A DNA stretch of 32,466 nucleotides, from NCBI GenBank assembly GCA_030429665.1, contig JAUIEZ010000050.1, positions 1 to 32,466 of the forward strand, written 5' to 3'. A program made the translations under genes and the position numbers. Position 1 is the first letter of the stretch. Each line of letters opens with the position of its first letter. The stretch comes from Gammaproteobacteria bacterium. GTDB taxonomy: Bacteria; Pseudomonadota; Gammaproteobacteria; Arenicellales; CAJQKF01. Of this stretch, positions 15,389-23,411 are shown piece after piece. A model generated the notes under the pieces. That model saw only the letters and a program-made list of their open reading frames with translations, ran no database searches and was not told the origin of the DNA.

Positions 15389-16801
15389 TCAGGACAGATT
15401 GTGTTCTTCCAGTTTTTTATAGAAGGTCGAGCGGGAAATCCCGAGCATTCGCGCCGCCAGGGCTTTCTTACCTGAAGATTTCTCCAACGCATCCAGGATT
15501 GCCGCCCGTTCGAGGTCCGCGATTCGCTCGGCGAGTGTATTCGATTCGCGCGTGCGCCGGACCGCCGCGGACCGGGGGCGCGTATCGAGGTTCGGCAGGA
15601 GCGAGGCAACCTGGTCGGGCCCGAGCACGTCGTCGTCGGTCGTGACGCACGCTCGCTCCAGCACGTTCTGCAGTTCCCGAACGTTTCCGGGCCAATCATA
15701 TTCGTACAGCATCGACAGCGCGCCGCTGTCCATCTCCTTCGCCGGCATGCCGTTACGCAATCCGATTTTTTCCAGGAGGACCTCGATCAGTTGAGGCAAA
15801 TCCTGGAGGCGGTCGCGAAGCGGCGGAATGTTCACCTGTAAAACGTTCAGGCGGTAGAACAGGTCCTTCCGGAATTGGCCGGCCTCGACCTTGGCCTCGA
15901 TATCGTGTGACGTTGCCGCGATGATGCGAACGTCGATACGGCGAAGATCGTTTGAACCCACCGGTTCGATGGTGTTCTCCTCCAGCGCGCGAAGCAGCTT
16001 CACCTGCAGGTGTATCGGCATGTCGGCAATCTCGTCAAGAAACAGCGTTCCGCCGTTCGCCACGGCGAACTTTCCCGGACGGCCGTTTGTCGCCGCGCCC
16101 GTATACGCCCCCGGAGCGACGCCGAAAAACTCCGCTTCCATAAGACCCTCGGGCACCGCCGCCACGTTGACGGCAACAAAGGGAGAAGAGGGTTCTCGCG
16201 ACAACGCGTGGATGGACTGCGCCAACATCTCCTTCCCGGTGCCCGTTTCTCCAAGCAGCAGAACCGGACTGTCCGACGACGCGATCCGGCGGACTTGAGA
16301 CCGTATGTCGACCATTCGCGGGCTGTTGCCGACCACGTTCGACAGGCTATACCGAGTCCGTCGCGCCGAGGCCAATTCTTTTTCCGCGGCGTTGAGCCGA
16401 TCCCGCAATCGATCGAATTTCGAGATGAGGGGCTTCAGGTAGTCGAGGCTGTCATACAACACGAACCCGACCGCGCCGATCAACTTGCCGCTGTCTCCAT
16501 GCAGTGGTAGCCGGCTGACCACGAAATGCTGGTCTTGAAACCTCATGATATCGACCGGAATCGGCTGGCCTGAATCGACCACCCGGCGCATCAGGCTCTC
16601 CGGGATCACCTGCTCGATTTCGCGTCCGAGCACATCGGATTCCTCGGGAATGCCCAGTAGCGCGCGATACTTTTCATTGATCCAGACGATTCGCGCGTTG
16701 CGATCGACGGATATCGCGCCTTCGCACATGTTCTCGAAAATTTCGAACAGCCCGGTAACGGCGCGCGATTGAACCTCGTTGTCCAGCTGCAAGTCTGACA
16801 T
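15389..16801 (-). CDS. Sigma54-dependent transcriptional activator (PAS, AAA+, Fis-type HTH)
   Basis: A 470-residue enhancer-binding protein. A PAS sensor (about 15-120; ENMCEGAISVDRNARIVWINEKY) leads through a coiled linker (FDRLRDRLNAAEKELASARR) into the AAA+ domain (about 155-390). That domain has Walker A GETGTGKE (184-191), the sigma54-contact loop GAYTGA (231-236; Tyr where most have Phe, a known working variant), Walker B GGTLFLDE (250-257) and the FRKDLFYRLNV arginine region. A Fis-type HTH closes the protein (KKALAARMLGISRSTFYKKLEEH). There is no receiver domain, so the signal is probably a small molecule bound by the PAS domain. The ATG at 16801 has GGAAGG just before it; a GTG at 16843 is the alternative. 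It should activate the -24/-12 promoter downstream of its own stop. Confidence 0.92.
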   Translation of the reverse strand: MSDLQLDNEVQSRAVTGLFEIFENMCEGAISVDRNARIVWINEKYRALLGIPEESDVLGREIEQVIPESLMRRVVDSGQPIPVDIMRFQDQHFVVSRLPLHGDSGKLIGAVGFVLYDSLDYLKPLISKFDRLRDRLNAAEKELASARRTRYSLSNVVGNSPRMVDIRSQVRRIASSDSPVLLLGETGTGKEMLAQSIHALSREPSSPFVAVNVAAVPEGLMEAEFFGVAPGAYTGAATNGRPGKFAVANGGTLFLDEIADMPIHLQVKLLRALEENTIEPVGSNDLRRIDVRIIAATSHDIEAKVEAGQFRKDLFYRLNVLQVNIPPLRDRLQDLPQLIEVLLEKIGLRNGMPAKEMDSGALSMLYEYDWPGNVRELQNVLERACVTTDDDVLGPDQVASLLPNLDTRPRSAAVRRTRESNTLAERIADLERAAILDALEKSSGKKALAARMLGISRSTFYKKLEEHNLS

Positions 16802-17559
16802 GCCTTCCGTAACCACGAAAAACGGCGAGACCGTGATGCTCACGACCGGCCGCGGATATAACCGGACGCTACTTTATCATTGCCTCGAGGTTTGCTCACC
16901 GCGGTGGTCTTGTCCACCGTCGCGGACAGCAGGCGAAATCGGTGGCGAATTCCGGGACCGACGAGGCAAACGGGAAGTTGCCGCGACGTGGCCGCACAAC
17001 GGCAGCGGGACGGTCAACGGACACGATTCCGACGTATTGCTTGAGCCCGATGGCAAAAGCGTCACCGGATACAGATTGACGAGACGCCGCTTCCGGCTTT
17101 ACCCGCGAGAGCAGGCGAAGACGGTCATCTCGCGATCATGGCCGTGGTGCGTGAATCCGGGCGGGGAGTCCCCGCTGACATTATCGAGGCGTTTTCGGCG
17201 GGACCGCCAATCCGGCGACGATCGTACCCCTGGGCACGAACGCGGGACGCACCCGACGGCTCGCCCGGATTTTCCGTAGCGGTGCGCCGGATTGCTCAAA
17301 CCCGGCCCTGGGAGGTGAACCCGGGTGTCCGAATGCATAGCGATTTCGCGCGGTCGGGTCGAACCGCCGGGCCTCGGCGCGCGCGGGCGAGCACGGGTCC
17401 GCACGGATTCGGCGTCGACACCCGCCGATCGAACGACGACGGTACCACGCCTCGCGCGTCGATGGTACTTCACGTCGGGCGGATTCACCGCCGGCCCGAT
17501 GATGGTATCTTTCGCACCAAATGTACCGTCGTCCGTCACACCAATACAGCGAACCACCA
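16802..17559. other. Gene-free stretch between the sigma54 regulator and tadA
   Basis: I see no convincing gene in these roughly 750 bases. Frames on both strands are open by GC content but give arginine-rich, low-complexity products. A minus-strand TATATC (16860-16855) could be a -10 for the regulator, but no good -35 accompanies it. The stretch divides the accessory-looking left part of the window from the housekeeping genes on the right. Confidence 0.5.
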
Positions 17560-18036
17560 ATGTATCATCGCACGGGACCGGACGGGCACGCGGCGTGGAT
17601 GCGGCGGGCGCTCGCCGAGGCCGAGCGCGCTTCGCGGATCGGCGAGGTGCCGGTGGGCGCGCTGGTGGTCATGGGCGACCGGCTACTCGCTGCCGCGTCC
17701 AATTCGTGCGTCGGCGACCACGATGCTTCCGCCCATGCCGAGATCAACGCGCTGCGCGCCGCCGGCGCGGCATTGGGAAACTATCGTCTGCCCGGCGCGA
17801 TTCTCTACGTGACCCTGGAGCCGTGCATCATGTGCGCCGGGGCGGCGGTGAACGCGCGGGTCGACACGGTGGTCTACGGCTGCGCCGACCCGGATGCCGG
17901 CGCCGCCGGCTCGGTTGCCAACATCCTGCAGACGCCGTTTCTGAACCACCGCTGCGATGTCGTCGCGGGTGTGCTCGAGGAGGAGTGCCGGGCCCTGCTG
18001 CGGGATTTTTTCCAGGAACGTCGCGGGCGCGACTGA
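17560..18036 (+). CDS. tadA: tRNA-specific adenosine deaminase TadA
   Basis: A 158-residue cytidine deaminase-fold enzyme that converts A34 to inosine in tRNA-Arg(ACG). The zinc site is intact: HAE (His59 and the proton-shuttling Glu61) and PCIMC (Cys89, Cys92). The N-terminal WMRRALAEAERASRIGEVPVGA and the AGSVANILQTPFLNHR segment match TadA rather than guanine or free cytosine deaminases. I use the ATG at 17560, which leaves about 13 residues before MRRAL as in the E. coli protein; ATG 17521 and 17599 are alternatives, and none has a clear ribosome site. Confidence 0.92.
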   Translation: MYHRTGPDGHAAWMRRALAEAERASRIGEVPVGALVVMGDRLLAAASNSCVGDHDASAHAEINALRAAGAALGNYRLPGAILYVTLEPCIMCAGAAVNARVDTVVYGCADPDAGAAGSVANILQTPFLNHRCDVVAGVLEEECRALLRDFFQERRGRD

Positions 18037-18084
18037 GTTCCCGCGAGGTCGGCGCCGGCTGGAAACACGCGCGCGCCGACCCGA

Positions 18085-18090
18085 TAGAAT
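18085..18090 (+). promoter_or_regulatory. Weak candidate -10 box before the metallo-hydrolase gene
   Basis: TAGAAT in the context CCGATAGAATGAGG lies about 40 nt before the start at 18133. GAAACA (18062-18067) stands 17 bases upstream as a poor -35. A 9-bp inverted repeat (18047-18055 / 18073-18081) overlaps the region but has no T-run. Confidence 0.3.
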
Positions 18091-18132
18091 GAGGTCGACA
18101 CCGAGTACACCGATCCGGTCGAAACCGTTGAG

Positions 18133-19077
18133 ATGAAACGACTGTTACCGCTGTTTTTCCTGTTGCCGGCGCTCGCTGGCGCTTCCGCCGACGGCCGACT
18201 TCCCGACGTCGACATGCAACCGATCCGCGTCTCGGAGCACGTCTATTACGTGCTTGGTCAGCCGGGCATCGCCACCGACAACGCCGGCTTCGTCTCCAAC
18301 GCCTCGTTCGTGGTCACCCCGGAGGGTGTGGTGGTGTTCGACACCCTCGGCACGCCGGCGCTCGCCGAAATGATGCTTCGCCATATTCGCGCGATTACCG
18401 ACGCACCGATCCGCCGCGTCTACATTAGCCACTACCACGCGGACCACATGTACGGCGCCCAGGTATTCGAGGATCTCCGGGCCGAGATCGTCGCGCCGTA
18501 CGGCGCCCAGCGCTACCTCGAGGGGAACGCTGTCACCGAGAGACTGGCGGAGCGGCGCGTTAGCCTGGCGCCGTGGGTCGACGACAACACTCGGATCGTC
18601 GAGCCGCACCGGTTGCTCGACGGCGAGGAGCGATTCGAACTCGGCGGCGTGGTCATGCGCGCGGTGAACGTGGGCAGCGCCCACTCGGACGGCGACATGG
18701 TGTTGTTCGTCGAGACCGACCGGGTGCTGCTGTCCGGCGACATCATTTTCGAGGGGCGTATACCCTTCCTCGGTTCGGCCAATTCCGACGTGTGGCTGGA
18801 GGTGCTCGACGAACTGGTCGAGGCGGACGTGGCCGCCATCATTCCTGGACACGGCAAGGCGGCCTCCGATCCGGAGGCGCTTGCTTCGTTGACCCGCGAC
18901 TACCTCGCCTACGTACGCGAGAAAATGGGCGAGGCGGTCGAAGACTGGATTCCCTTCGACGAAGCTTACGAGCAGATCGACTGGAGCGAATTTATCGAGT
19001 ACCCGGCCTTTTTCGAGGCCAACCGTGGCAACGCCTATGGCGTGTACCTGTCGCTCGAGCGCGAGTCCTTGCAGTAG
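18133..19077 (+). CDS. Exported metallo-beta-lactamase-fold hydrolase
   Basis: A 314-residue zinc hydrolase with a short Sec signal peptide (MKRLLPLFFLLPALAGASA). The metal ligands of the fold are present: His100, His102, Asp104 and His105 in SHYHADHMYG, His184 in GSAHSDGD, Asp203 in LSGDIIF and His240 in IPGHG. The build is of the group that includes SoxH-like and quinoprotein-relay zinc hydrolases, and is not a typical antibiotic beta-lactamase. The substrate is unknown. It is 17 nt upstream of relA in the same direction, so the two are probably co-transcribed, though a functional link is not evident. Confidence 0.85.
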   Translation: MKRLLPLFFLLPALAGASADGRLPDVDMQPIRVSEHVYYVLGQPGIATDNAGFVSNASFVVTPEGVVVFDTLGTPALAEMMLRHIRAITDAPIRRVYISHYHADHMYGAQVFEDLRAEIVAPYGAQRYLEGNAVTERLAERRVSLAPWVDDNTRIVEPHRLLDGEERFELGGVVMRAVNVGSAHSDGDMVLFVETDRVLLSGDIIFEGRIPFLGSANSDVWLEVLDELVEADVAAIIPGHGKAASDPEALASLTRDYLAYVREKMGEAVEDWIPFDEAYEQIDWSEFIEYPAFFEANRGNAYGVYLSLERESLQ

Positions 19078-19094
19078 TTCATCCCGGAGCGTAC

Positions 19095-21233
19095 ATGAAA
19101 AGCCTGCAGCATCCACTCACCGAAGATGGCCCCGTCGTCGGTCGCGGCGAGGCGGCCGCGTGGTGCAGGGAAATGCTGTCATCGCGGGCTCCCGAGCAGT
19201 TGGCGACGCTCGAGGATGTCGCCGCGGAACGGAGTTCCATCCTGCGCACGATCGATGCCGGCGACGAGGCGGTCGACGCGGTGTGGCTGTACACCGCGTG
19301 GGAGTTCGTCGAGATCGACGAGAAGGTGGTGGCGGACCGTTTCGGGCCGTCGCTGGCCTCCCTGGTCGCGGGTATCAAGAAAATGGACCTGATCTCCAAC
19401 CTGTCGGAGGGCGCGACCACGGGCAGCACGGACGAGAACTTCCGCAAGATGCTCATCGCGATGATCGACGACGTTCGCGTGGCGCTGGTGCGTCTTGCAT
19501 GCCAGGTGCAGCGTCTGCGCCGCGCCCGCGACCTGGACGTCGCCTTTCAGCAGGCGATCGGGCGCGAGACCCTGGAAGTATTCGCCCCGCTCGCCAATCG
19601 ACTGGGCATCTGGCAGCTCAAGTGGGAACTGGAAGACTTCGCATTTCGCTACACCGATCCCGAAACCTATCGCGACCTGGCGCGGCGTCTCGCCGAAAGG
19701 CGGGTGGATCGAGAACGCTACATCGACGAATTCATGAACGTCATTCGTCATTCGCTGCGCGAGACCGGGGTCGACGGCGAGGTGGCCGGCAGGCCAAAGC
19801 ACCTGTACAGCATTTTCAGGAAAATGCAACGCAAGTCGCTGGCGTTCGACGACATCCACGACGTGCGGGCGGTACGTATCCTGGTGGAGACCGTGGCTGA
19901 CTGCTACGCGGCGCTCGGCGCGGTGCACACGCGCTTCCCGCCCATACCCGGCGAGTTCGACGACTATATTGCCACGCCGAAGGAGAACGGTTACCGCTCC
20001 ATTCATACCGCCGTGATCGGTCCCGGCGGAAAGGTGGTGGAAGTGCAGATTCGCACCCGCGAGATGCATGAAGAAAACGAGTTGGGCGTGGCGGCGCACT
20101 GGCGGTACAAGGAAAGCAGCCGCCAGGATCAGGCCACGGATTCGAAGATCCTCTGGCTGCGCCAACTGCTGGAATGGAAGCAGGAGGTGGGCGAGGGCAG
20201 CGAGTTTTTCGAGCAGTTCAGAAACGATACCGCCGAGGAACGCGTCTACGTGTTTACGCCGCGCGGCAAGGTCATCGACCTGCCCGGGGGCGCCACGCCG
20301 CTGGACTTCGCCTACGCCATTCACACCGACGTCGGCCATCGCTGCCGGGGTGCCAAGGTAAACGGGCGCATGGTTACCCTGAACACGCCGCTGGCGACCG
20401 GTCAGCAGGTGGAGATTCTCACGGCCCGTAATGGTTCGCCCAGCCGCGACTGGCTGAACGCCTCGCTCGGCTACGTGAAGACACAGAAGGCGCGTTCTAG
20501 AATCCAGCGCTGGTTCAAGACCGAGGACTTTGACCATAACGTCGCGGCCGGACGCTCGGCTCTCGAGCGCGAACTGGATCGTCTCGGCGCGCAGGACACG
20601 GCCTTCGACAAGTTGGCCCAGGCGCGCGGGTATCGAAAGATCGACGAGTTTCTTGCCGCCATCGGCAGCGGCGATCTGAAGATCTCGCAGGCGGTTTCGT
20701 CGCTGCGACCCAGCACCGAAAGGCGCGATACGTTGCCCGGTCCGGGCACCTCGCGCGGCGTCGCGCCCGCCGGCAGGGGCATGTCGGTACAAGGCGTCGG
20801 CAACCTGCTGACGCAGTTTGCCGCCTGCTGCAATCCGTTGCCGGGCGACGCCATCGTCGGTTACATCACCCAGGGGCGTGGCATCACGGTGCATCGCGGC
20901 GACTGTCGCAACATCGTGCGCCTGGATCCGGAGCGCCGCGAGCGTGTCATTCACATCGAGTGGGGACGGGACGAGGACGAGACGTTTCCCGTGGACATCC
21001 AGATTACCGCCTTCGACCGCAAGGGTCTGTTGCATGACATCAGCCGCGTGTTCAGCGATGCCAGCATCAACGTGTTGTCCACGGTCACCGAGTCGAACGC
21101 GCGTGATCATCGCGCCACCATGCGGCTGCGCGCCGAGTTCGCGAATGTCGAGCAATTGAGCCGACTGCTCGCCCAGGTCGCCCAGGTGCCCAACGTGCTC
21201 GACGCGCGGCGTATCGGTACCCCCGGCACCTGA
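19095..21233 (+). CDS. relA: GTP pyrophosphokinase RelA ((p)ppGpp synthetase I)
   Basis: A 712-residue stringent-response enzyme that transfers pyrophosphate from ATP to GTP or GDP on ribosomes holding uncharged tRNA. The N-terminal pseudo-hydrolase region (about 40-170) lacks the HD pair of active SpoT/Rel hydrolases (LYTAWEFVEIDEKV stands where HD would be). The synthetase domain includes GRPKHLYSIFRKMQRKSLAFDDIHDVRAVRI and GEFDDYIATPKENGYRSIHT; EFDD (287-290) is the acidic signature of monofunctional RelA in place of RFKD. A TGS domain (ERVYVFTPRGKVIDLPGGATPLDFAYAIH), a Cys-containing segment (CCNPLPGD, HRGDC) and a C-terminal ACT domain follow. E. coli RelA is 744 aa. The ATG at 19095 has GGAG five bases upstream; frames extending farther upstream overlap the previous gene and are shadows. 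Confidence 0.94.
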   Translation: MKSLQHPLTEDGPVVGRGEAAAWCREMLSSRAPEQLATLEDVAAERSSILRTIDAGDEAVDAVWLYTAWEFVEIDEKVVADRFGPSLASLVAGIKKMDLISNLSEGATTGSTDENFRKMLIAMIDDVRVALVRLACQVQRLRRARDLDVAFQQAIGRETLEVFAPLANRLGIWQLKWELEDFAFRYTDPETYRDLARRLAERRVDRERYIDEFMNVIRHSLRETGVDGEVAGRPKHLYSIFRKMQRKSLAFDDIHDVRAVRILVETVADCYAALGAVHTRFPPIPGEFDDYIATPKENGYRSIHTAVIGPGGKVVEVQIRTREMHEENELGVAAHWRYKESSRQDQATDSKILWLRQLLEWKQEVGEGSEFFEQFRNDTAEERVYVFTPRGKVIDLPGGATPLDFAYAIHTDVGHRCRGAKVNGRMVTLNTPLATGQQVEILTARNGSPSRDWLNASLGYVKTQKARSRIQRWFKTEDFDHNVAAGRSALERELDRLGAQDTAFDKLAQARGYRKIDEFLAAIGSGDLKISQAVSSLRPSTERRDTLPGPGTSRGVAPAGRGMSVQGVGNLLTQFAACCNPLPGDAIVGYITQGRGITVHRGDCRNIVRLDPERRERVIHIEWGRDEDETFPVDIQITAFDRKGLLHDISRVFSDASINVLSTVTESNARDHRATMRLRAEFANVEQLSRLLAQVAQVPNVLDARRIGTPGT

Positions 21234-21280
21234 GGCCGGGGCCGCGTCTTCATTCGGAATAACAATCAAGAGAAATTCGC

Positions 21281-21913
21281 ATGACACGACAAGACAATTC
21301 GCTGCCCGCCACGGCACGCGACGTGCTCGATTACTGGATCGGCGATGCCGATGACAGCGCCGACGCCGCAAGGAAACGCGGATCGCTGTGGTTCGGCAGC
21401 AGCAGCGATACGGACGACGAGATTCGCCGCCGCTTCGGCGACACCATGGAGGCCGTGCGCGACGGTCGCTGCGAGGACTGGCTTGGCACGGCCGCGGGCA
21501 CGTTGGCCCAGATCGTCGTGCTCGACCAGTTTCCCCGCAATCTCTATCGCGGCACGGCGGAGGCCTTTGCATGCGACGCCAGGGCGCTCGAACTCAGCCT
21601 GTCCCTGGCGGACACCGGGCGTCTCGACTTGCTGGGTTGGATGAGCCGCGCCTTTGCACTCATGCCGCTCCAGCACAGCGAAGACCCGTCGGTGCAGGAA
21701 CGCGCGGTGCAACTGTTCGAAACGTTGGCACGTGACTGCGACACGCCGCACCGCGAAATCCTGGAGAACAGTGCCGAGTACGCGCGCCTGCACCGCGACA
21801 TCGTCGTGCGCTTCGGCCGCTTTCCTCATCGCAATCGCGTGCTGGGCCGGACGTCGACCCCGGAGGAGACGGCCTGGCTGGCTGACGGCGCGCCGACGTT
21901 CGGCCAAGGCTGA
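21281..21913 (+). CDS. DUF924-family protein
   Basis: A 210-residue helical protein of the DUF924 family. Family strings are VLDYWIGD near the start, the central GTLAQIVVLDQFPRNLYRGTAEAFACD, FALMPLQHSED and the terminal RFPHRNRVLGRTSTPEETAWL. No biochemical role is established for the family. It follows relA after 47 nt in the same direction. AAGAGAAA precedes the ATG. Confidence 0.88.
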   Translation: MTRQDNSLPATARDVLDYWIGDADDSADAARKRGSLWFGSSSDTDDEIRRRFGDTMEAVRDGRCEDWLGTAAGTLAQIVVLDQFPRNLYRGTAEAFACDARALELSLSLADTGRLDLLGWMSRAFALMPLQHSEDPSVQERAVQLFETLARDCDTPHREILENSAEYARLHRDIVVRFGRFPHRNRVLGRTSTPEETAWLADGAPTFGQG

Positions 21914-22174
21914 ATGATTTTATTCCTCACGCACCGGTAACGAGTGTCCGACCATCGCGCACCCCCATGGTGCCCCGCACGGCGGTATTCGAACAATTGT
22001 TGTGCAACGCAATGAAGCGTCGTTCGAGCGTCCCGTAGCGCTGTAACAATTCGTTCATAATGTGTCATACTGTGTCAACGGACGGAAACAAATCACGGTT
22101 AACATCCGCTGGTCCCAGTATTGGCAGGATGCCGGTGGGCCTAAAAAACAATCGTTTCGTCAGAGGAGTACTCC
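21914..22174. promoter_or_regulatory. Upstream region of the phosphonate-type ABC operon
   Basis: The region holds a perfect palindrome AACAATTGTT (21992-22001) and the direct repeat TGTGTCA at 22061-22067 and 22071-22077, spaced by one helical turn. CATAAT (22056-22061) is a possible -10, with no good -35. GAGGAG precedes the start at 22175 at proper distance. The repeats could bind a regulator such as the LysR protein encoded at 27152-28120; this is inference. Confidence 0.4.
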
Positions 22175-23212
22175 ATGAATCCAACGTCTTTTCTTACCCG
22201 GGCCATTGGCGGGTTGTGCGGTGCCGCATTCGCGCTCGGCGCGACCGGCGCTTTCGCCGCGACCGAGTTGACGGTATACACCGCCATCGAAGCCGACGAT
22301 CTGAAACGCTATGCGGAAGAATTCAACAAGGTCCACCCCGATATCGAAATCAAGTGGGTGCGTGACTCTACCGGCATCGTCACCGCCAAGCTGCTTGCGG
22401 AGAAGGAGAATCCCCAGGCCGACATCGTCTGGGGCCTGGCCGCCACCAGCCTGATGCTGCTCAAGGCCGAGGGTATGACCGAGCCGTACAACCCCGCTGG
22501 CGCCGACAAGTTGAACAAGCGCTTCGTGGACACCGACTCGCCGATGCACTGGACCGGGATGGACGCCTGGGTGGCGGCAATCTGCGTCAATACCATCGAG
22601 GCGGAGAAAAACAATCTGCCCATGCCCACGACCTGGAAAGACCTGATCGATCCGGTCTACAAGGGGCACGTGGTCATGCCGAACCCGAACTCCAGCGGCA
22701 CCGGTTTTCTTGACGTGTCGAGCTGGCTGCAACTCTATGGCGAGGAAGGCGGCTGGGAGTTCATGGATGCGCTGCACGAGAACATCGCCTGGTACACCCA
22801 TTCGGGCTCCAAGCCTTGTCGCCAGGCCGGCGCGGGCGAAGCGCCCATCGGCATCTCGTTCGCTTACCGCGGCGCCAAGGTGAAAGCGCAGGGCGCGCCC
22901 ATCGAGATCGTTATTCCCAGCGAAGGCGCCGGTTGGGACATGGAGGCAACCGCCATCATCAAGGGTACCGACAATCTTGATGCCGCCAAGAAGCTGGCCG
23001 ACTTCTCGGTGTCCAAGGAAGCCAACGTGATGTACAACACGGTTTACGCGGTCGTCGCCTATCCGGGCGTGGCGCAGCCTGTCGAGCATTATCCGTCGAA
23101 CATCGACGAGTTGATGATCGACAACGACTTCGGCTTCGCGGCCAGCAACCGTGAGCGGATTCTCAAGGAATGGCAGAGCCGCTACGACTCCAAGTCCGAG
23201 CCGCAGGGCTGA
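22175..23212 (+). CDS. 2-aminoethylphosphonate-type ABC transporter substrate-binding protein
   Basis: A 345-residue periplasmic protein of the iron/phosphonate binding-protein cluster. Residues 1 to about 28 are a Sec signal (cleavage at AFA-AT). The mature part begins ELTVYTAIEADDLKRYAEEF and contains WVRDSTGIVTAKLLAEK and ADIVWGLAATSLMLL, strings I associate with the AepX/PhnS2-type proteins annotated for 2-aminoethylphosphonate. GAGGAG lies upstream of the ATG. It starts an operon with an ATPase and a fused permease. Because related proteins bind ferric ion, the ligand should be treated as likely but unproven. Confidence 0.87.
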   Translation: MNPTSFLTRAIGGLCGAAFALGATGAFAATELTVYTAIEADDLKRYAEEFNKVHPDIEIKWVRDSTGIVTAKLLAEKENPQADIVWGLAATSLMLLKAEGMTEPYNPAGADKLNKRFVDTDSPMHWTGMDAWVAAICVNTIEAEKNNLPMPTTWKDLIDPVYKGHVVMPNPNSSGTGFLDVSSWLQLYGEEGGWEFMDALHENIAWYTHSGSKPCRQAGAGEAPIGISFAYRGAKVKAQGAPIEIVIPSEGAGWDMEATAIIKGTDNLDAAKKLADFSVSKEANVMYNTVYAVVAYPGVAQPVEHYPSNIDELMIDNDFGFAASNRERILKEWQSRYDSKSEPQG

Positions 23213-23243
23213 CGCGGTAATCCGGGCTCGTGGTGGAAACGTC

Positions 23244-23273
23244 GACGGCCGCCGCGCCAGAGCGGCGGCCGTC
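23244..23273 (+). repeat. Intercistronic hairpin after the binding-protein gene
   Basis: GACGGCCGCCGC (23244-23255) and GCGGCGGCCGTC (23262-23273) form a perfect 12-bp stem with loop GCCAGA, 30 nt after the binding-protein stop and 138 nt before the ATPase start. No T-run follows, so it probably stabilises the upstream mRNA or causes partial termination. Confidence 0.65.
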
Positions 23274-23411
23274 TTCATGTCCTCGCGAATCGAATCCAAA
23301 CGACACGCTTCAGGCGTGTCCGCCAGCATCCGCGCAACGCGCCGACGAGCATGACCATTCGAACGCCTACCCGTCGTCGCCGGTCGCGGACACATTGGGG
23401 GTAGCGAAGGT

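Noticed and set aside
17099-17560. Overlapping frames before tadA
   Set aside because: Arg/Pro-rich products with no domain or ribosome site; the GC-rich stretch opens frames by chance.
18047-18081. 9-bp inverted repeat after tadA as a terminator
   Set aside because: The 17-nt loop is large, no T-run follows and the sequence overlaps a possible promoter.
19179-21572. A very long open frame antisense to relA
   Set aside because: It is a shadow of a high-GC gene; it lacks a recognisable domain and relA on the other strand is certain.
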